Notes: generated by a model not told the origin, from the letters alone. DNA of 62,000 nucleotides from Lingula anatina (GCF_001039355.2 NW_019775776.1:86558-148557), one strand, 5' to 3'. Positions 10,501-23,200 are shown, counted from the stretch's first letter. Numbers and translations: made by a program.

Positions 10501-13397
10501 AATTTTGTTTTTTTTTTAAACCTTTAAGGTAGTTTTTTAGATGTATAGATTTGTTTTCTTTTTAGTAGTTATCTATTGTCTAATTGTGATTCCGATACAT
10601 GTAGAATTAGTCCACTATTGGTTAAATTCTTGGTGTAATTAGTAGCAGTTGTTGTACTATATTGTGTATATTAATACATAAGTGGATAACTTGGTAGTTT
10701 TGCATTCACCTTTACTTTATGCATGTTTTGTGTAATTTTCTTATGTATATGCTTCTTTGGAACCACCATTTACCCATAGAACTCTTTTGTTTTGTTATTT
10801 TTTACACTAATAATGTGTTAGAAGTACTTGTATTCATTTATACATTGAGAATATTTTTATAAGTACTTGTATTCATTTTTTAAATCAGAAGTAAACACAA
10901 GGTATATGTGTTAAATTATATATTAGGATACAAATTATTTGGTATATTTTGCATGACTATAGAGTTCATAGAAAATTCAATTTTGCACCTAATTAACCTA
11001 AACCTATTTCTATATATATCTGTGTGAACTAAAACAACCACTGTGTATGACTTATTTTTATCTACTAACAATTCTAAAAGAGAGTGAGGCCAGCCAGGAT
11101 TTGAGACCTGAAGTCAAAATATCTGTAGCTTCTTCTGGGGGCACACTAAATGGTGACACAGGAAATGCAGCAGATATTGAAAATGACACATCAAAGGAAG
11201 ACCAGCTCAGTCTGAGTGACCATCCCAGTGACACAGATGTGTTAGAGGAGACAGATCAGAATGATGACACAATGAACAGAGATGGGGTGGACACCCCTCC
11301 CTCTGCAAGTTCCAGTCCATTGCAATAAGAGAGAATATCACGCACCAGTATTCTGCAGACCACATACGGAGAGCTTTCACAAGGTTTTGCTGCTGTAGTC
11401 ATATTATGTAGTTGATGTTGTAGCATTATACATGCATTGGTGGAAGAATTTAATTTTGCTTCATGTACAGGATCATGTTTGTTATAGTTCTTTTAGGTTA
11501 ATGTACCAGTAGTTAACATTTGCCACATGTCCATAATCACTAGACTTTTACTAAATGTGTAAGTCTAAAATGTGATGTGTGATTTGATAAATGTCATAAC
11601 ATAGACTACATGTGCTGTAGGATACAAGTTGTAGAATTCTTTTGGAGACTCAGCACCCAGCTCCCTTTTGGTCATATGTATATGTATAGATTTGTGAATA
11701 ATGTAACTTTAACTGAAAAAGATATTCAGCAGTCCTTGTGAAGAAATTAAAAGATATCAAAAAATAAAACAGATGAATTTTTTAAAGTCAAAATGCACAG
11801 ACAAGAAAATGGGGCAGAATTTTGATTAAACTGTAGTATGATGCATGCAGATTAGAGCATGTTTGTAGATGGTTTTAATACAGGTGGCTTTGTATATATA
11901 TATATATATAGTTGCAGCATAAGGTATACCTGTTATGGTCTGTAAAGCAGTAAAAATCTAGGATAGGCTATATGTGTCTCAGGGCATATGAACTGTAACA
12001 TTGGCCTTGCTTGAAAGACAGATATTATTGCTAGCACAGTTGGTTTGCATGTTACTCCATTATTTATAGGATATTTGCATACTCATTAATCTCTTGTGTG
12101 TCCTCATGTTATTTCCATATATTTTCATTTTGTTTTGATTTCTGTGAAATGTAGTGCATGCAAAGTTTTAGTTACATTTTGACCATATCAACTGACATTA
12201 TTATGTCAAAGTTATGTATATTTAGTACTAGTTAATAGCAATATTAACTCTTTAAATTTTTCAGATCTTAGTTTTATACTGTCATTNAAAAAGCACAGAC
12301 AAGAAAATGGGGCAGAATTTTGATTAAACTGTAGTATGATGCATGCAGATTAGAGCATGTTTGTAGATGGTTTTAATACAGGTGGCTTTGTATATATATA
12401 TATATATAGTTGCAGCATAAGGTATACCTGTTATGGTCTGTAAAGCAGTAAAAATCTAGGATAGGCTATATGTGTCTCAGGGCATATGAACTGTAACATT
12501 GGCCTTGCTTGAAAGACAGATATTATTGCTAGCACAGTTGGTTTGCATGTTACTCCATTATTTATAGGATATTTGCATACTCATTAATCTCTTGTGTGTC
12601 CTCATGTTATTTCCATATATTTTCATTTTGTTTTGATTTCTGTGAAATGTAGTGCATGCAAAGTTTTAGTTACATTTTGACCATATCAACTGACATTATT
12701 ATGTCAAAGTTATGTATATTTAGTACTAGTTAATAGCAATATTAACTCTTTAAATTTTTCAGATCTTAGTTTTATACTGTCATTTTCAAGCAGCCATTCA
12801 TTTTTTTCTGTTTGTCGTTTAGGTGAGAAAGAACCAGATAAAGCAGAGGATAAACCTGAACCTACAGCTGATGCAGAGGCAGATAATCAAACAGGTATGT
12901 AGGCTTATTCATGCTATTATTAAAGGCAGAAAATGCAGGGATGCTAATGTAGGTATTGAGTAATAAATGTTTTTTTTTTTTCCAAAAGGATTATTTAAAA
13001 AATGTTTGTCAGCTCAATATTACATGCTAAAGGAATAAGCTTTTCTAGATGACAAATGTACATACCATATATAGTAACTGTCGTCTTTTGTAAAGTACAT
13101 GCGGTATAAATAATTTCATTTTTCTGAGGACACTTACATTGTTTTTTCTTGACATATGACCCAAAACAAAATCTCCTCAATAATTTTGAAAATTTTAGTT
13201 TTGTATAAAATAACTGATAGGAATATTTTATCGTTTCTCCAAATAATCAATTTTCTGTCATACTTAATATCTTAAATTTGTGATAGAATGAGCCAAGCAA
13301 TTTATTTATCTTATTATCTGTTCCAGATAAGCCAGCCACAGAGGAGTCTTCCTTAGAGCCCCAGACTAAAGTCACAGAACAGACTAAGGAAGAGTAG
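1514..13397 (+). CDS. ODAD4: Outer dynein arm docking complex subunit 4 (TTC25)
   Basis: A ciliary TPR protein that helps anchor outer dynein arms to axonemal doublets (family knowledge). Exons: 1514-1636, 3766-3897, 4254-4407, 4725-4786, 5652-5823, 7531-7743, 8045-8252, 8503-8589, 9012-9208, 9481-9615, 10045-10257, then either 11081-11328 or 12823-12894 plus 13327-13397. Phases agree throughout, giving about 647 or 612 residues, close to the vertebrate length. Landmarks matching the family: an N-terminal TPR (KAIDSYGK, then LVSRSKCHLQLGNAKEALRD), FETALVFYHRGNKLRP, KLENKGDLSFF, TVKQLLGELYADKEFLERLL, NYLDT-like GLDYLDTRTDFW, QQKPIYAR, and C-terminal TPRs ANIHSCTGNAYLEL, SRAMDNLGRVYARMG and WQLNASVLIAQSE. 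The tail is Ser/Lys/Glu-rich and low in complexity. Optional exons are listed separately. Identification is strong; some small exons are uncertain. Confidence 0.93.
2130..2303 (+). other. ODAD4: ODAD4 alternative first coding exon (1b)
   Basis: An open stretch with its own ATG (MAPGSPEVGKRL) runs into FQKAIESYTK and a consensus AAG|GTGAGT donor in phase 0. It is paralogous to exon 1a (1514-1636), which ends KAIDSYGK at a GTATGT donor in the same phase. Either exon can join the shared exon at 3766. No strong acceptor is visible just upstream, so it is best read as a second promoter's first exon rather than an internal exon. Its N-terminus is longer (58 versus 41 codons) and Ser/Asp-rich. Confidence 0.7.
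3626..3665 (+). pseudogene. Decayed copy of the start of ODAD4 exon 2
   Basis: About 140 bp before the real exon at 3766, the intron carries a CCCAG acceptor-like site followed by GCATTAGTATAAACCCCAAA. The real exon begins GCATTAGGATTGAGCCCTAA after TTACAG. The resemblance continues through a GATA..GACACACAC stretch and then fades. The copy has in-frame stops and no visible function. Confidence 0.5.
5051..5062 (+). other. ODAD4: Possible 12-nt ODAD4 microexon
   Basis: TTGTTTAACAG is followed by 12 nt encoding four glutamates and then GTAGTG. Flanking exons end and begin in phase 0, so inclusion keeps the frame and lengthens an acidic stretch. The donor is weak, so this may be chance. Confidence 0.3.
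6373..6558 (+). other. ODAD4: Possible ODAD4 cassette exon with a Cys cluster
   Basis: An open segment encodes EYKEKLRNECPRCRLQKT and continues with a further CMC motif and a basic, Pro-rich end (KKPLPPIKQRK). It enters and leaves in phase 1, so it can be skipped without a frame change. Joining 5823 directly to 7531 gives the vertebrate-like arrangement, so this exon looks optional and lineage-specific. The acceptor (TTATAAAG) and donor (AAG|GTTCTC) are both weak. A better acceptor at 6261 is also in phase and would add 37 residues. Confidence 0.5.
7144..7377. repeat. 39-bp minisatellite in an ODAD4 intron
   Basis: About six imperfect copies of a unit centred on GTAGACACCAATATA. Copy starts are 39 bp apart, at about 7163, 7202, 7241, 7280 and 7319, with a 35-bp last step. 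Because 39 is a multiple of three, the minus strand stays open as a repeated peptide; I regard that as a by-product. Confidence 0.85.
11081..11328 (+). other. ODAD4: ODAD4 alternative terminal exon A
   Basis: Entered in phase 1 from 10257, after CTAAAAG, this exon encodes ESEASQDLRPEVKISV and an acidic Ser/Asp-rich tail ending ASSSPLQ with TAA at 11326-11328. An AATAAA follows at 11763. Skipping it and splicing to 12823 and 13327 gives a different acidic tail ending TEQTKEE. Both routes keep phase, so two C-termini are predicted. Confidence 0.65.
11763..11768 (+). terminator. Poly(A) signal AATAAA for the short ODAD4 form
   Basis: Canonical AATAAA about 435 bp after the TAA of terminal exon A. 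The longer form ending at 13397 has further candidates near 13975 and 14930. Confidence 0.5.
11795..12784. repeat. Perfect 492-bp direct duplication around a single N
   Basis: Positions 11795-12286 and 12293-12784 look identical base for base, including the (TA)9 run. They are separated only by N at 12287 and five A. The single N and zero divergence point to an unmerged assembly overlap rather than a true repeat. It sits in an ODAD4 intron and does not affect coding. Confidence 0.85.
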
Positions 13398-15159
13398 CCC
13401 TAAAAACCATCTCAGCCATTGAGACTGTGAAACTCAAGTACAGAACGATGTTTATGGAGTAAACAACTCATCTGAGAGGCAGCTAACACTGTGCAGTATA
13501 TCTATATCTGATTTAGTAAAATTTGCCTCATGCTCACAACTGCATTGCTGTATACTGTTGTAATGATTGTCATAGTATTGTAGACTTTGATTGGTATGTT
13601 GAATTTTCAAAATACCAGTTTTTACCAGGAAAACCTTTTTCTCAAAGATATACAAATAAGTTTAATTGGCACAATGATGCAGGTTTATAATCTGAAGTAT
13701 GTATACAAAAGCAACTATTTTTTTTTTTTTTTTTTTTTTTTTTTTGAATTGTGGATGACTTAATCTAGTCTCAAACAAATATATATACTTCAGTACAACC
13801 AAACTTAACATGCAACTTTCACTGAAGCCAGGCCAGGTACTGTATGAAAAAGGCAGATCACTGAAGCTGAAAAATATCCTTATGGACTTGCATTCCATGA
13901 CAAAAATGTAATCATTGCATAAGAAAGAGGCGTTAGAACATTATATATTATAATATAATGAATTTATATTCATAAATAAATAGAATAAAAAAAAACTAAA
14001 TAAATAGAAAAGATGGTAGCCAAGGAAGGCAACAGTAGTGCAATGTTTTCTTCATCACACCCGTTTTCCTTCACACATTGACCTACTCGAACATACATGT
14101 TATGTCAGCAGTAAAATAATGTATAAATCTGTAATACATTACCATAATACTGTATCCAGTGAACCACAAAAGTTAACCTCATATAGCTGGAAACAAATAT
14201 TTAAGTGACTACTAGTACAAAACGGTTTAGTACAAGTGTGATATATTTTTGTTTCAAAGAGATAGTAAATATTTTATTTCTATGAAAATGATATACTATA
14301 TATAATTTTTAAAGTTGTTTAATGATGAAGTTTAATGTTAAAAAGGAAGTTTTTCTTATTGTTGTATTTGGAGGTAAAAGTGGTAGAAATGCTTGCACCT
14401 TGTGGTGGAAATAACTGATGAAGATAAGTGTTACCATACTGTCCATTTGAAGCTACAATGTACTTTTCAGGAAGTTGTTTTGTTGAAAGAATATTATATA
14501 CACATAATTTTTGTATTTTCTCTTAACTACAGCTTATGTTCTTTATGATACTATTATATGCATTGCTCAAGACTATCAAAAATTATATGAATTAATCAAA
14601 ATATGTGTGGCAATATCTTTTCTGTATGTAGCTCTGTCCAACAGTTTACATGATATATGTAACATGATATTTAAGTGCAATTCTATTACATGTGCACCTT
14701 TGCTTTATCTTGATTATAATGCAATATATATTACCTGTAGTTTGAATTAATATCCTTCATACAAATATTTTATATATGAAAATTTTAGGGAGGGATAGTA
14801 AGAAGTGTATTTTATGGCACAATAATGGCTATGATCGATTTTACTTAAGTCATAGACATTTTTCCTATTATTCTCCATGTTTGTCCAGATAGCATTAAAC
14901 CATATCTAGTTTACTCCGTCCAAAGAAATAAACATGATTATTTTGCATCACTAATAGCTTGTTATGAGTTGTGTTTTGACACGTGTTAAAATGATTAATA
15001 AATTAACAAGCACCTACAAATGAAAATGCATTTGAGGGACATTAGTTCCTAGAAAATAAACAAGGCAGCCAAGCTGTCAAATGTACAGACAAAAAACAGA
15101 TAATAATAATGCACAAAATAGGATAATATAACATAATAATAACATGGACATTTAAAAAA

Positions 15160-15780
15160 TTTGATTTTCACTGGGCTTCATGCACGTTGGAGTTCGAAGC
15201 CCCACAATGAAAATGCCAATATGTGAAAGATGAAAAATTTACAAAAATGTACAACAGAAAAAGAAGCCAATTAGACTGCTTTCCCAACCCAGGCTGCATT
15301 TTAGTTTTATGTTTCTTTCCTGTGAGTTAAGAAGAGTGATGTTTTTTTTTTCAATGGTCACTATGGAGGCAGTGCCCAAAATCGGGTTTTCTTCATTTTT
15401 GATGCAATATTACATTATGCTAAACAGCATAATGACCATCAATTTTAATAATTAAAAAAATATCATGGATATTCAGAAAATGCGACTAGCAAAGGTATTC
15501 AAGCCCATGGAAGTTCAAAGTCACACCTTGAAAATGTCAACGTGAAAAAATTAATTCTAACAAAAAAACTATATTATCACCAGAAATGTTAACCAACAAA
15601 ACAGTTTTTCTAATTTAAGCTGTATATCCTAGTCCTGTATTACTTTTCTGTAAGTTTAAGAAGAGTAAGTGACATGGTTTTCCTTTAATTGTCACTATGG
15701 AGGCAATGCCAAAAATAGGATTTTCTTCATTTTTGATGCAATATTACATAATGCTTCACAGCATAATAACTGTTCGTTTT
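15160..15780. repeat. Diverged tandem repeat, period about 330 bp
   Basis: Two related copies share CTATGGAGGCA, GATGCAATATTACAT and CAGCATAAT at offsets of about 320-334 bp. Both contain AAG-AGAGTAAG-like and ACAGAAAAAG-like stretches. Divergence is clear, so the duplication is old. No coding potential is seen. Confidence 0.65.
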
Positions 15781-16063
15781 GGCCAAAAAATGAATTTTCC
15801 TGGAGCAAACAATTTTCCCATATACTTACCAATGGTTAATGAATTCATTTCTACATTCAAAGTTAGTCCCTGATTTTTTTCTAAAAGTTTTTTTTTTTTT
15901 TTTTTTTTTTTTTTTGTGATAATCTCTTGAGAATAATAAAAATACCTAAATTATTCGGGACCCTTTAGAAGGCCCCTAACCCCATGCCAAGTGGGTGTGT
16001 GTGGGGTGTGGAGATCTGTGGAGGGTTGGTTTTCCGTCCGCCTGTCATGCCAGATTTCAATGG

Positions 16064-16346
16064 GGACATTCAGAATAGATTAACCAAGTCCTAATTGATC
16101 CACCGACTAAATTTGGTCAACCATACTTCAAAAGTGATGCCACTGATTACTGATGGTCTCCCCGCGCCTCCACTTGTGCTATTAAACAAATTAAATCTCG
16201 GCTCCGAGGTTTAATTGCTAGGCTCCTACAGCGACGGCGCGTGTACGAGGCGGGAACCATAGAACTAGCGGCAGCGCTTTTGAAGTATGGTTGGCCATAT
16301 TAAGTCTGGGGATCAGTTAGTACTTGGATCATCTATTCTGAATGGC
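16064..16346. mobile_element. Foldback/MITE-like palindrome
   Basis: The left arm (about 16064-16135) and right arm (about 16273-16346) are inverted copies sharing ATTCAGAATAGAT, CTAA.TGATCC and CCATACTTCAAAAG. The interior also pairs around TCTCGGCTCCGAGG near 16203, so nearly the whole 283 bp can fold back. No ORF is present. Target-site duplications are not clear. Confidence 0.65.
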
Positions 16347-17261
16347 CTTAGTGCGTTGAAAGGCTCATCAAATCAGTGCATCCCCCGTATGATAATTAAG
16401 TAAGCTAAGCACCTTTGTTATAGAGTTCATGGGACAAAGAAATTAAGGCAAGATATGTAGTTAATGGGTTCTTATATTATTTTCATTGCACTGTGCGTAA
16501 ATGAGACAAAATACCTGAATTATCAACGAAACTAACGTATTGCTTCTTCAAGTTCTTGGAAGTTCAACCCCCTTGAAACTCCAGGGAAACACGAGAGATG
16601 TCCCTTTGGTATAACAGTTATTACAATTATTAATCATAAACACTTATTGTAACAGTGTTCCATGAGAAAAACTGTAGCTTTACATAAAAAGCTGAGACCC
16701 TTAGGACTTCGTTACGTGTTAAAAAGAACATGTAACATGATTTGTAATTTTAAATACTAAATGATTCAGGATTTTACGCCGAACATTGAAGGTAGCTTTA
16801 GAGTAAAACTTGTAATTTTTTTTCTTTGTCGATGCAAACGGTCTAACGTTGTATTTCAGTTCACCCCTTATGTTCCAAAAAGGAGCTAAATGACCTTTTT
16901 GGTTCAGTCTAAGAACTAAACGAATACTCCAGATTATTCAAATTCCGCGCTTGATCTCCACTTTCGAGCCTCTTTTACAAGTGGTTTCACACTTGCCATT
17001 TCTTCAAAACGAGACTAATCTAATTGTGAGATTAAGTAAAACGCGCGTAAATTAATGTATAAAATTGGAATTTAATATATTTTTCTTCTCTAAAAATACA
17101 TCTTTAAATTATCAGATGCAGCACGTGTAATTTTTACTTTTGATGTCATATATGTTTATATCAAGCAACACGTCGATATCTAAATAACATTTATCAAAAA
17201 CTTTCCCCTTCAAATCTACGGCTTGCATGTGTCTTTTTCAACAGAACCACGCTGCTCAACA

Positions 17262-20200
17262 ATGGAAGACACGAACGGCTGCGAAGGAAATGGGGAACAG
17301 CAGTATGATCCATCTGCTGAAACATACACAAATAACACAGAAACAGAAGAACAAACTGAAGTGCAACCAGCCCAAGAAGGAGAATCAGGAGACACATGTG
17401 AATCTGAAGAAAAACCAAAAGATAACGAAGAATGGTGAGAGAAAATGCCGTCCATTTTGTATAACGCCATTTGCAACTTTTCCCAGGGCTTTTGGCCGGT
17501 TAGATTTTTTCATTGAAAAAAGTAAAACGGTCCCTTTTTGTCGTTTTGTTAAGTATTACGAGTTGCCTGAAGAAAAAGGCACAGAGAACTTCACTCTGAG
17601 TCGAGTCCCCAGTTTCTTTGTTACGTTTGCATTCCAAATTTAAAATTGGGTCAGCGATTATTTGTAGCATGTCCTTTAAAGAGAGCCGGTCATTGTTAAT
17701 TAATTAAAAATCTATAATTCTAGTCATATTTCGTTTCATCTGAAAAAATGGGTTTTGACTTATTATTTGGTAAATGATTGCCAAACCAGCATAAATCCTG
17801 TAAATTTTAGCAAAAAGCAGAGGAAACACAGTAGAGAATGGCCCATTTAAATTGAATAATAATTTATTCACAGTGTAAAGGATGAAAGCTTTCAGAATTG
17901 TAATGGTTTGTTGCATGTTGTTTGATTGCCTTGTTTTGTTAAGGTGGATCACATACCTCCCTATTTTTATTATAGTTTGAATTGATAATAATGATAATTT
18001 TAAAAAAGCAATACTTTTGAGAAAGCTATTTTTTAACTTGTAAGCCTGAGAAAATAAAAGTCACAATTTTGTTTGAAATGTGTTATTATTTTTCAGCAAA
18101 TTATTTGTTGGAGGATTAAGTTGGGAGACAACAGCAAGTGAGTAATTTTTGCATTCTTATAAAAATTCCGAAATAAACCATACGTTGCTTATTTTTACCT
18201 ATTTAATTATGTTAAAGGTTATGTTAGAATTTGAACCTTAGAATCATTTTGCACAGCTCTTAATGTGGTACCTCACAAAGTTACAGTACTTACTGTGCCA
18301 CTGTGTAAGAGAACAAGTGTCTTTTTCTGTGAAAGTAAATCGGTTAACCCCTCTCTTATACAGGGAAAACTCCTTAATTTCCATACTTGATATTTTTGTT
18401 GTATTTTAGAGGATCTGAGGGAATATTTTGAAAAGTTTGGAGAGGTGACAGACTGCCAACTTAAAATAGATCATCAGACTGGAAGGTCAAGAGGGTTTGG
18501 CTTTGTTACATTTAAAGAAACAGATGCTGTCCATAAGGTGTGGAAACATTTTATGAATCAAAGTATATCACAACTAAACATAAATCTGTATTTTGAAATG
18601 AGAAATTCTGTATACATTTGGTACATTTCATCAATTTGTTATATTTCATCAAAACTTGTATTAAATGGTCATATTTGAGTCTTCAATTGAGTATGTTCAG
18701 ATTCCTCCAATTTTTCAGAAGGATATTTGTACCACCAGCGTTAGCGCTGGCGGTACACATGGTTTCGGTCTCGTCCGGATCGTTCCGCCGGCTCCGCCGG
18801 CTCCGCCGGTTCCGCCGGCTCCGCCGGACGGCTACCGTTACCGCTTCTCCTCCTAGACGGTAAGGCCCCCCATACCCATCTCATGGATTTAGGTCACCTA
18901 TAATCTCAACTCGTTCCACGTAAAATTTGGGCTTTGTCGGTATTGGGGTCTGGGTGTGGCACTCATTGCAATGCACCCTTGTCTAAAAATGGCAAAATTA
19001 AATGCTAATTATCTACCCTACGGAAGGAGTTATGGGAAAAATTTCTATAGACGGCTTTCCAAAAGTCATATGTGTAGATTTCAAATATACCCTTGGATTT
19101 GACCTTTGACCTTTACTTCAAGGTCAAATGGGCCAAAATTTTCAAAAAAATGAAATTTTTTACGAAAAAAANNNNNNNNNNNNNNNNNNNNNNNNNNNNN
19201 NNNNNNNNNNNNNNNNNNNNNNNNNNNNNNNNNNNNNNNNNNNNNNNNNNNNNNNNNNNNNNNNNNNNNNNNNNNNNNNNNNNNNNNNNNNNNNNNNNNN
19301 NNNNNNNNNNNNNNNNNNNNNNNNNNNNNNNNNNNNNNNNNNNNNNNNNNNNNNNNNNNNNNNNNNNNNNNNNNNNNNNNNNNNNNNNNNNNNNNNNNNN
19401 NNNNNNNNNNNNNNNNNNNNNNNNNNNNNNNNNNNNNNNNNNNNNNNNNNNNNNNNNNNNNNNNNNNNNNGAGATAGGTCCATAGTTACTATTGAACTTG
19501 AATAGGAAGTCATATACTGGCAATATAAATGTGACCTTAATATTGACCTTTGACCTACTTTTCACCATGAACTGAACTTTGCAAATTTTGCTTTCCTTTT
19601 ATCTCCAAAACTGGCAGAGATAGGTCCATCGTTACTATTGAACTTGAATAGAAAGTCATATACTGGCAATCTAAATGTGACCTTGAAATTGACCTTTGAC
19701 CTACTTTTCACCATGAACTGAATTTTGCAAATTTTGCTTCCGTTTTATCTCCAAAACTGACAGAGATAGGTCCATAGTTATTATTAAACTTGAATAGGAA
19801 GTCCTATACTGGCAATATAAGTGTGACCTTGAAATTGACCTTTGACCTACTTTTTATCATGAACTGAACTTTTTTTCTCTTTTAACTTCAAACTTGACAG
19901 AGATAGGTTCATAGTTATTCTTGAACTTGAATATGAAGTCATATACTGGCAATTTACTGTGACCTTGAAATTGACCCTTGACCTACCTTACGAAGAACTT
20001 AAATTTGATTGTACCATATATGTTTTTTGCAATAGTTTAAAAATTCTTGTTGATTGCATTTTTACAGCTTGTCAAGCACAAAACTGGTGGCCGTGTCCCT
20101 TATTTTGTGTATGTGGGGGTCTATACGAATGCGCTTGCTCCAGCTGGTGGTACAATATTCGGAGGCGGTATCGCCTCTCTGATCCTCTAGTTTCAAATGT

Positions 20201-23200
20201 TTATTGTGCTTTTGTGGCTTTTTCAGTGCACATGTGAAAGTGAACACAAGCTTCATGGGAAGGTAATCGACCCCAAGAGAGCCATGGCAAGGGGGCAGAA
20301 AGAACCAATTAAGAAAGTGTTCGTAGGAGGATTAGACCCCGATTTCCCAGAGGATGAGCTCAGGACATATTTTAGCAAGTTTGGAAAGGTAAACCAATAT
20401 TACGTCACAATCATTATATTAACTTTTCATTTATTATTTCTAAAGAAGGGTCAACTTATTTATTTATATGTTAGTATTATTTGTATTAATTAATTAATTT
20501 TATTATTTATTTATTTATTTATTTCAACTTATTTGTTTCTTCTTTATTTTGATATTGATTACATTATTAACTGCTGCAAAAGATGCAATTCTGAATTATT
20601 TAAACTGAAGAAATGATTTTAAGTGCTGGTGTTTTTTCACTTCAGATTGTAGAGATTGATCTTCCTTATGACAGGACAAAGGGTTCTAGGAGGCATTTCT
20701 GCTTTATCACATTTGAAAGTGAAGAAGTTGTAAACAAAGTTGTAGCAGAACCAAAGCAAAAACTAGGAGAGAAAGAGGTGAGCATGTACCAGCAAAGTAG
20801 CAGACATTTGCTCTCCTTAACCCGTACTATGTCCATGTTTCATTGTAATGTAATCTCCCAGTTTGTAACATTTCTATATTTAAAGTATTTTCTCTATTTG
20901 CAGGTCGTATGTAATGTCTCTTCAGCCTCAGACGTAAAGGGTGTAAACAAATGTTTTACTCAGCTTGATCCTGTTTTGTAAAGCCAGTTTTTTTTATTAT
21001 CTCCCTTTGACTTTATATTTCTCTCATTAGGTGTAATTGTTTCATCCCAGAAAGCACTTGGTTTGTAGTGTAAAATTTGACACATTTCCTTAAAAAGGCA
21101 TGCACATTGTTAAGGTAGTATGTCTCATTTTGAAGAATGTGAAGTTAGATGTGCATTTTGCATTGTTCACATTCTTTGTCCTTTTATTCTGTTTTTAGCT
21201 GAGGACTCCTTGAAATGGAGCGACTGCAAGTGGTATGTGGAGGAAACTCACTCGTAGGGAAAGAACCGTTGAGGTTTTATCATAAATAATTCTTGCAAAT
21301 AGAGACAAATAGGATTACCTAATGATAGATTGGTTTAGGAATCCTATTAAGTATACTATATTTGATTTAATGATATATTGATTACATTAGATTTCAGAGA
21401 ACTTTTCATTTGCAGATTTAGTATGCTATTTCTTGGCACAAGACATGGTAGATGCAGTAATGGTCCGGTTTGGGCATATATATAGTTTTCAGCAGTACAT
21501 GTATTGATAAAATTTGCAAGAGAGCAGGTACATTGTAGTTGGTGATATATTAGTTGTCTTTTTACATGAATTGACTGCTATGCCCATCTACTCAGCCATT
21601 TTGAAAATAAAGTAACAAATGTGTGCTCTTGTGTTTATCTTCGTCTACTGGCAAGTCCTTCAACTATTTTTCTAATGGGCGAGAAGAAAACATTCTTTGG
21701 CCTGTATAAAGAAGTTAAATCAATAAAGAGAAAGTCATTTCTGACCAAAAATGTTTTTAAAAAAATCTTATTCATCAAAAAGCACAAGTTTAATCTAGGA
21801 GATGAAAGAGAAAGAGAGATTTCACATCACCAATAGACTCAGAAGAAAAGCATGTGTAATATATTTCTTTAAGACATTGTTGAAGGTTGTCCAGTTCATT
21901 TTCACAGTGCTTTATGACCCTTTGCTTGATAACAAAAGCAGAAAATGGTCTACCCCCTATCATGCAAGCCCGTAGTGTAGTATGTTTATTAACAACTTCC
22001 ACCAAAATGGCTGGGTTCAGGGTGTATGTTCAAACAATCAGACACTCACTGTAATCTCTTTTGTCTTTGTAGGTGGATGTGAAAAAGGCCACACCCAAAC
22101 AGAATGATAGCTATGGCGGTGGTGGCCGTGGGGGTGGATTTGGTGGCAGAGGAGGTGGAAGAGGCCGTGGACGAGGTGAGTTGTTGACAAGAATTCCTTT
22201 CATTGGTATGGGTGCAGAAATTTTTTTGTGGGGAACTAGTTTTGGAAAATGACTGATGTTATGGTCGCTATTTTAGTTACAGGATAATGCAGTATTGACA
22301 TAATGTTAATTATAAACAAGGTGAAGTTTATATTTGGAAAAAATATGGAAGAGAATTTATCTTTTTATTCTCATCTTCAGGTATTTAGATAACATCTCAT
22401 AAAGCCATCCATTTTGTTGAAACTCTGTGACATGTTATTTGTTGTGATATATTTCCAGGCTATGGAGGTGGCCCAGGGGGCTGGAACCAAGGGTGGAACA
22501 ACCAAGGCTATGGTGGATATGGAGGCTATGGCGGATATGATCAGGGAGGCTATGGTGGATATGGAAACTATGGAGGATATGATCAAAGTGGATATGGTGG
22601 TGGATATGGCTCCTGGAGTGGATATGACCAGGGCGGATATGGAGGCGGCTATGGTGGAGGTTATGGTGGCGGATATGGAGGTGGATATGGACAAGGTAGG
22701 TAGTGTGCTGTAACTGCTTACAGTTTAATCAAGATAACGTTGGATATGTGTGTAATTCTAAATTCATTTGGAATTTCTGGGGTTTCCAGAAATTATACAG
22801 ATTACATTATTTATTACACTTCTTTGTTATATTGGATGAAATGGAAGTGAGACACTGGTGAATGTGACAAAGCCTTCCTGTATGTTGAAGGCTACTTGCC
22901 TGTTTACACAAAGACTTTATGCATAAGAACTGAAGGCTTTCATGTCTTAAAGGGGCTCTGTCATTTTCTTAAATGAAAATACATATTGGCTGGGTTTCAT
23001 TGCCAAATTGTCATTGTTTAGACTTAAAACTGACAGAGGAAAAGAAAAAGGAGTTGGTTTAATGAGAGACAAAATTAACACCACTGCTTCTTTTGCTTTT
23101 GTTGAACCTGGCTAATGTTATGTATAAAGCAAAATTATTTATAGAAGTGTTGTTGGGGAGTTGACTCTAATTTTAAGTCAGTTATTTCATTTTCATATTT

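Larger units (their letters stand above)
13398..17261. other. ODAD4 3' region and intergenic DNA up to the hnRNP gene
   Basis: No coding region is supported here. It holds the long ODAD4 3' UTR, poly-T runs at about 13722-13745 and 15892-15915, a diverged tandem repeat at 15.16-15.78 kb, a foldback element at 16.06-16.35 kb, and the hnRNP upstream region. Short ORFs in it are AT-rich noise. Confidence 0.6.

Noticed and set aside
19093-19568. ORFs crossing the 299-N gap
   Set aside because: Open only because N cannot encode stops.
21199-21232. 34-nt exon-like segment in an hnRNP intron (TTTTTAG ... GTATGT)
   Set aside because: It would introduce a stop at once. A poison exon is conceivable, but there is no other support.
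22377-22694. Minus-strand Ser/Ile/Thr-rich ORF
   Set aside because: Antisense of the Gly/Tyr-rich hnRNP exon.
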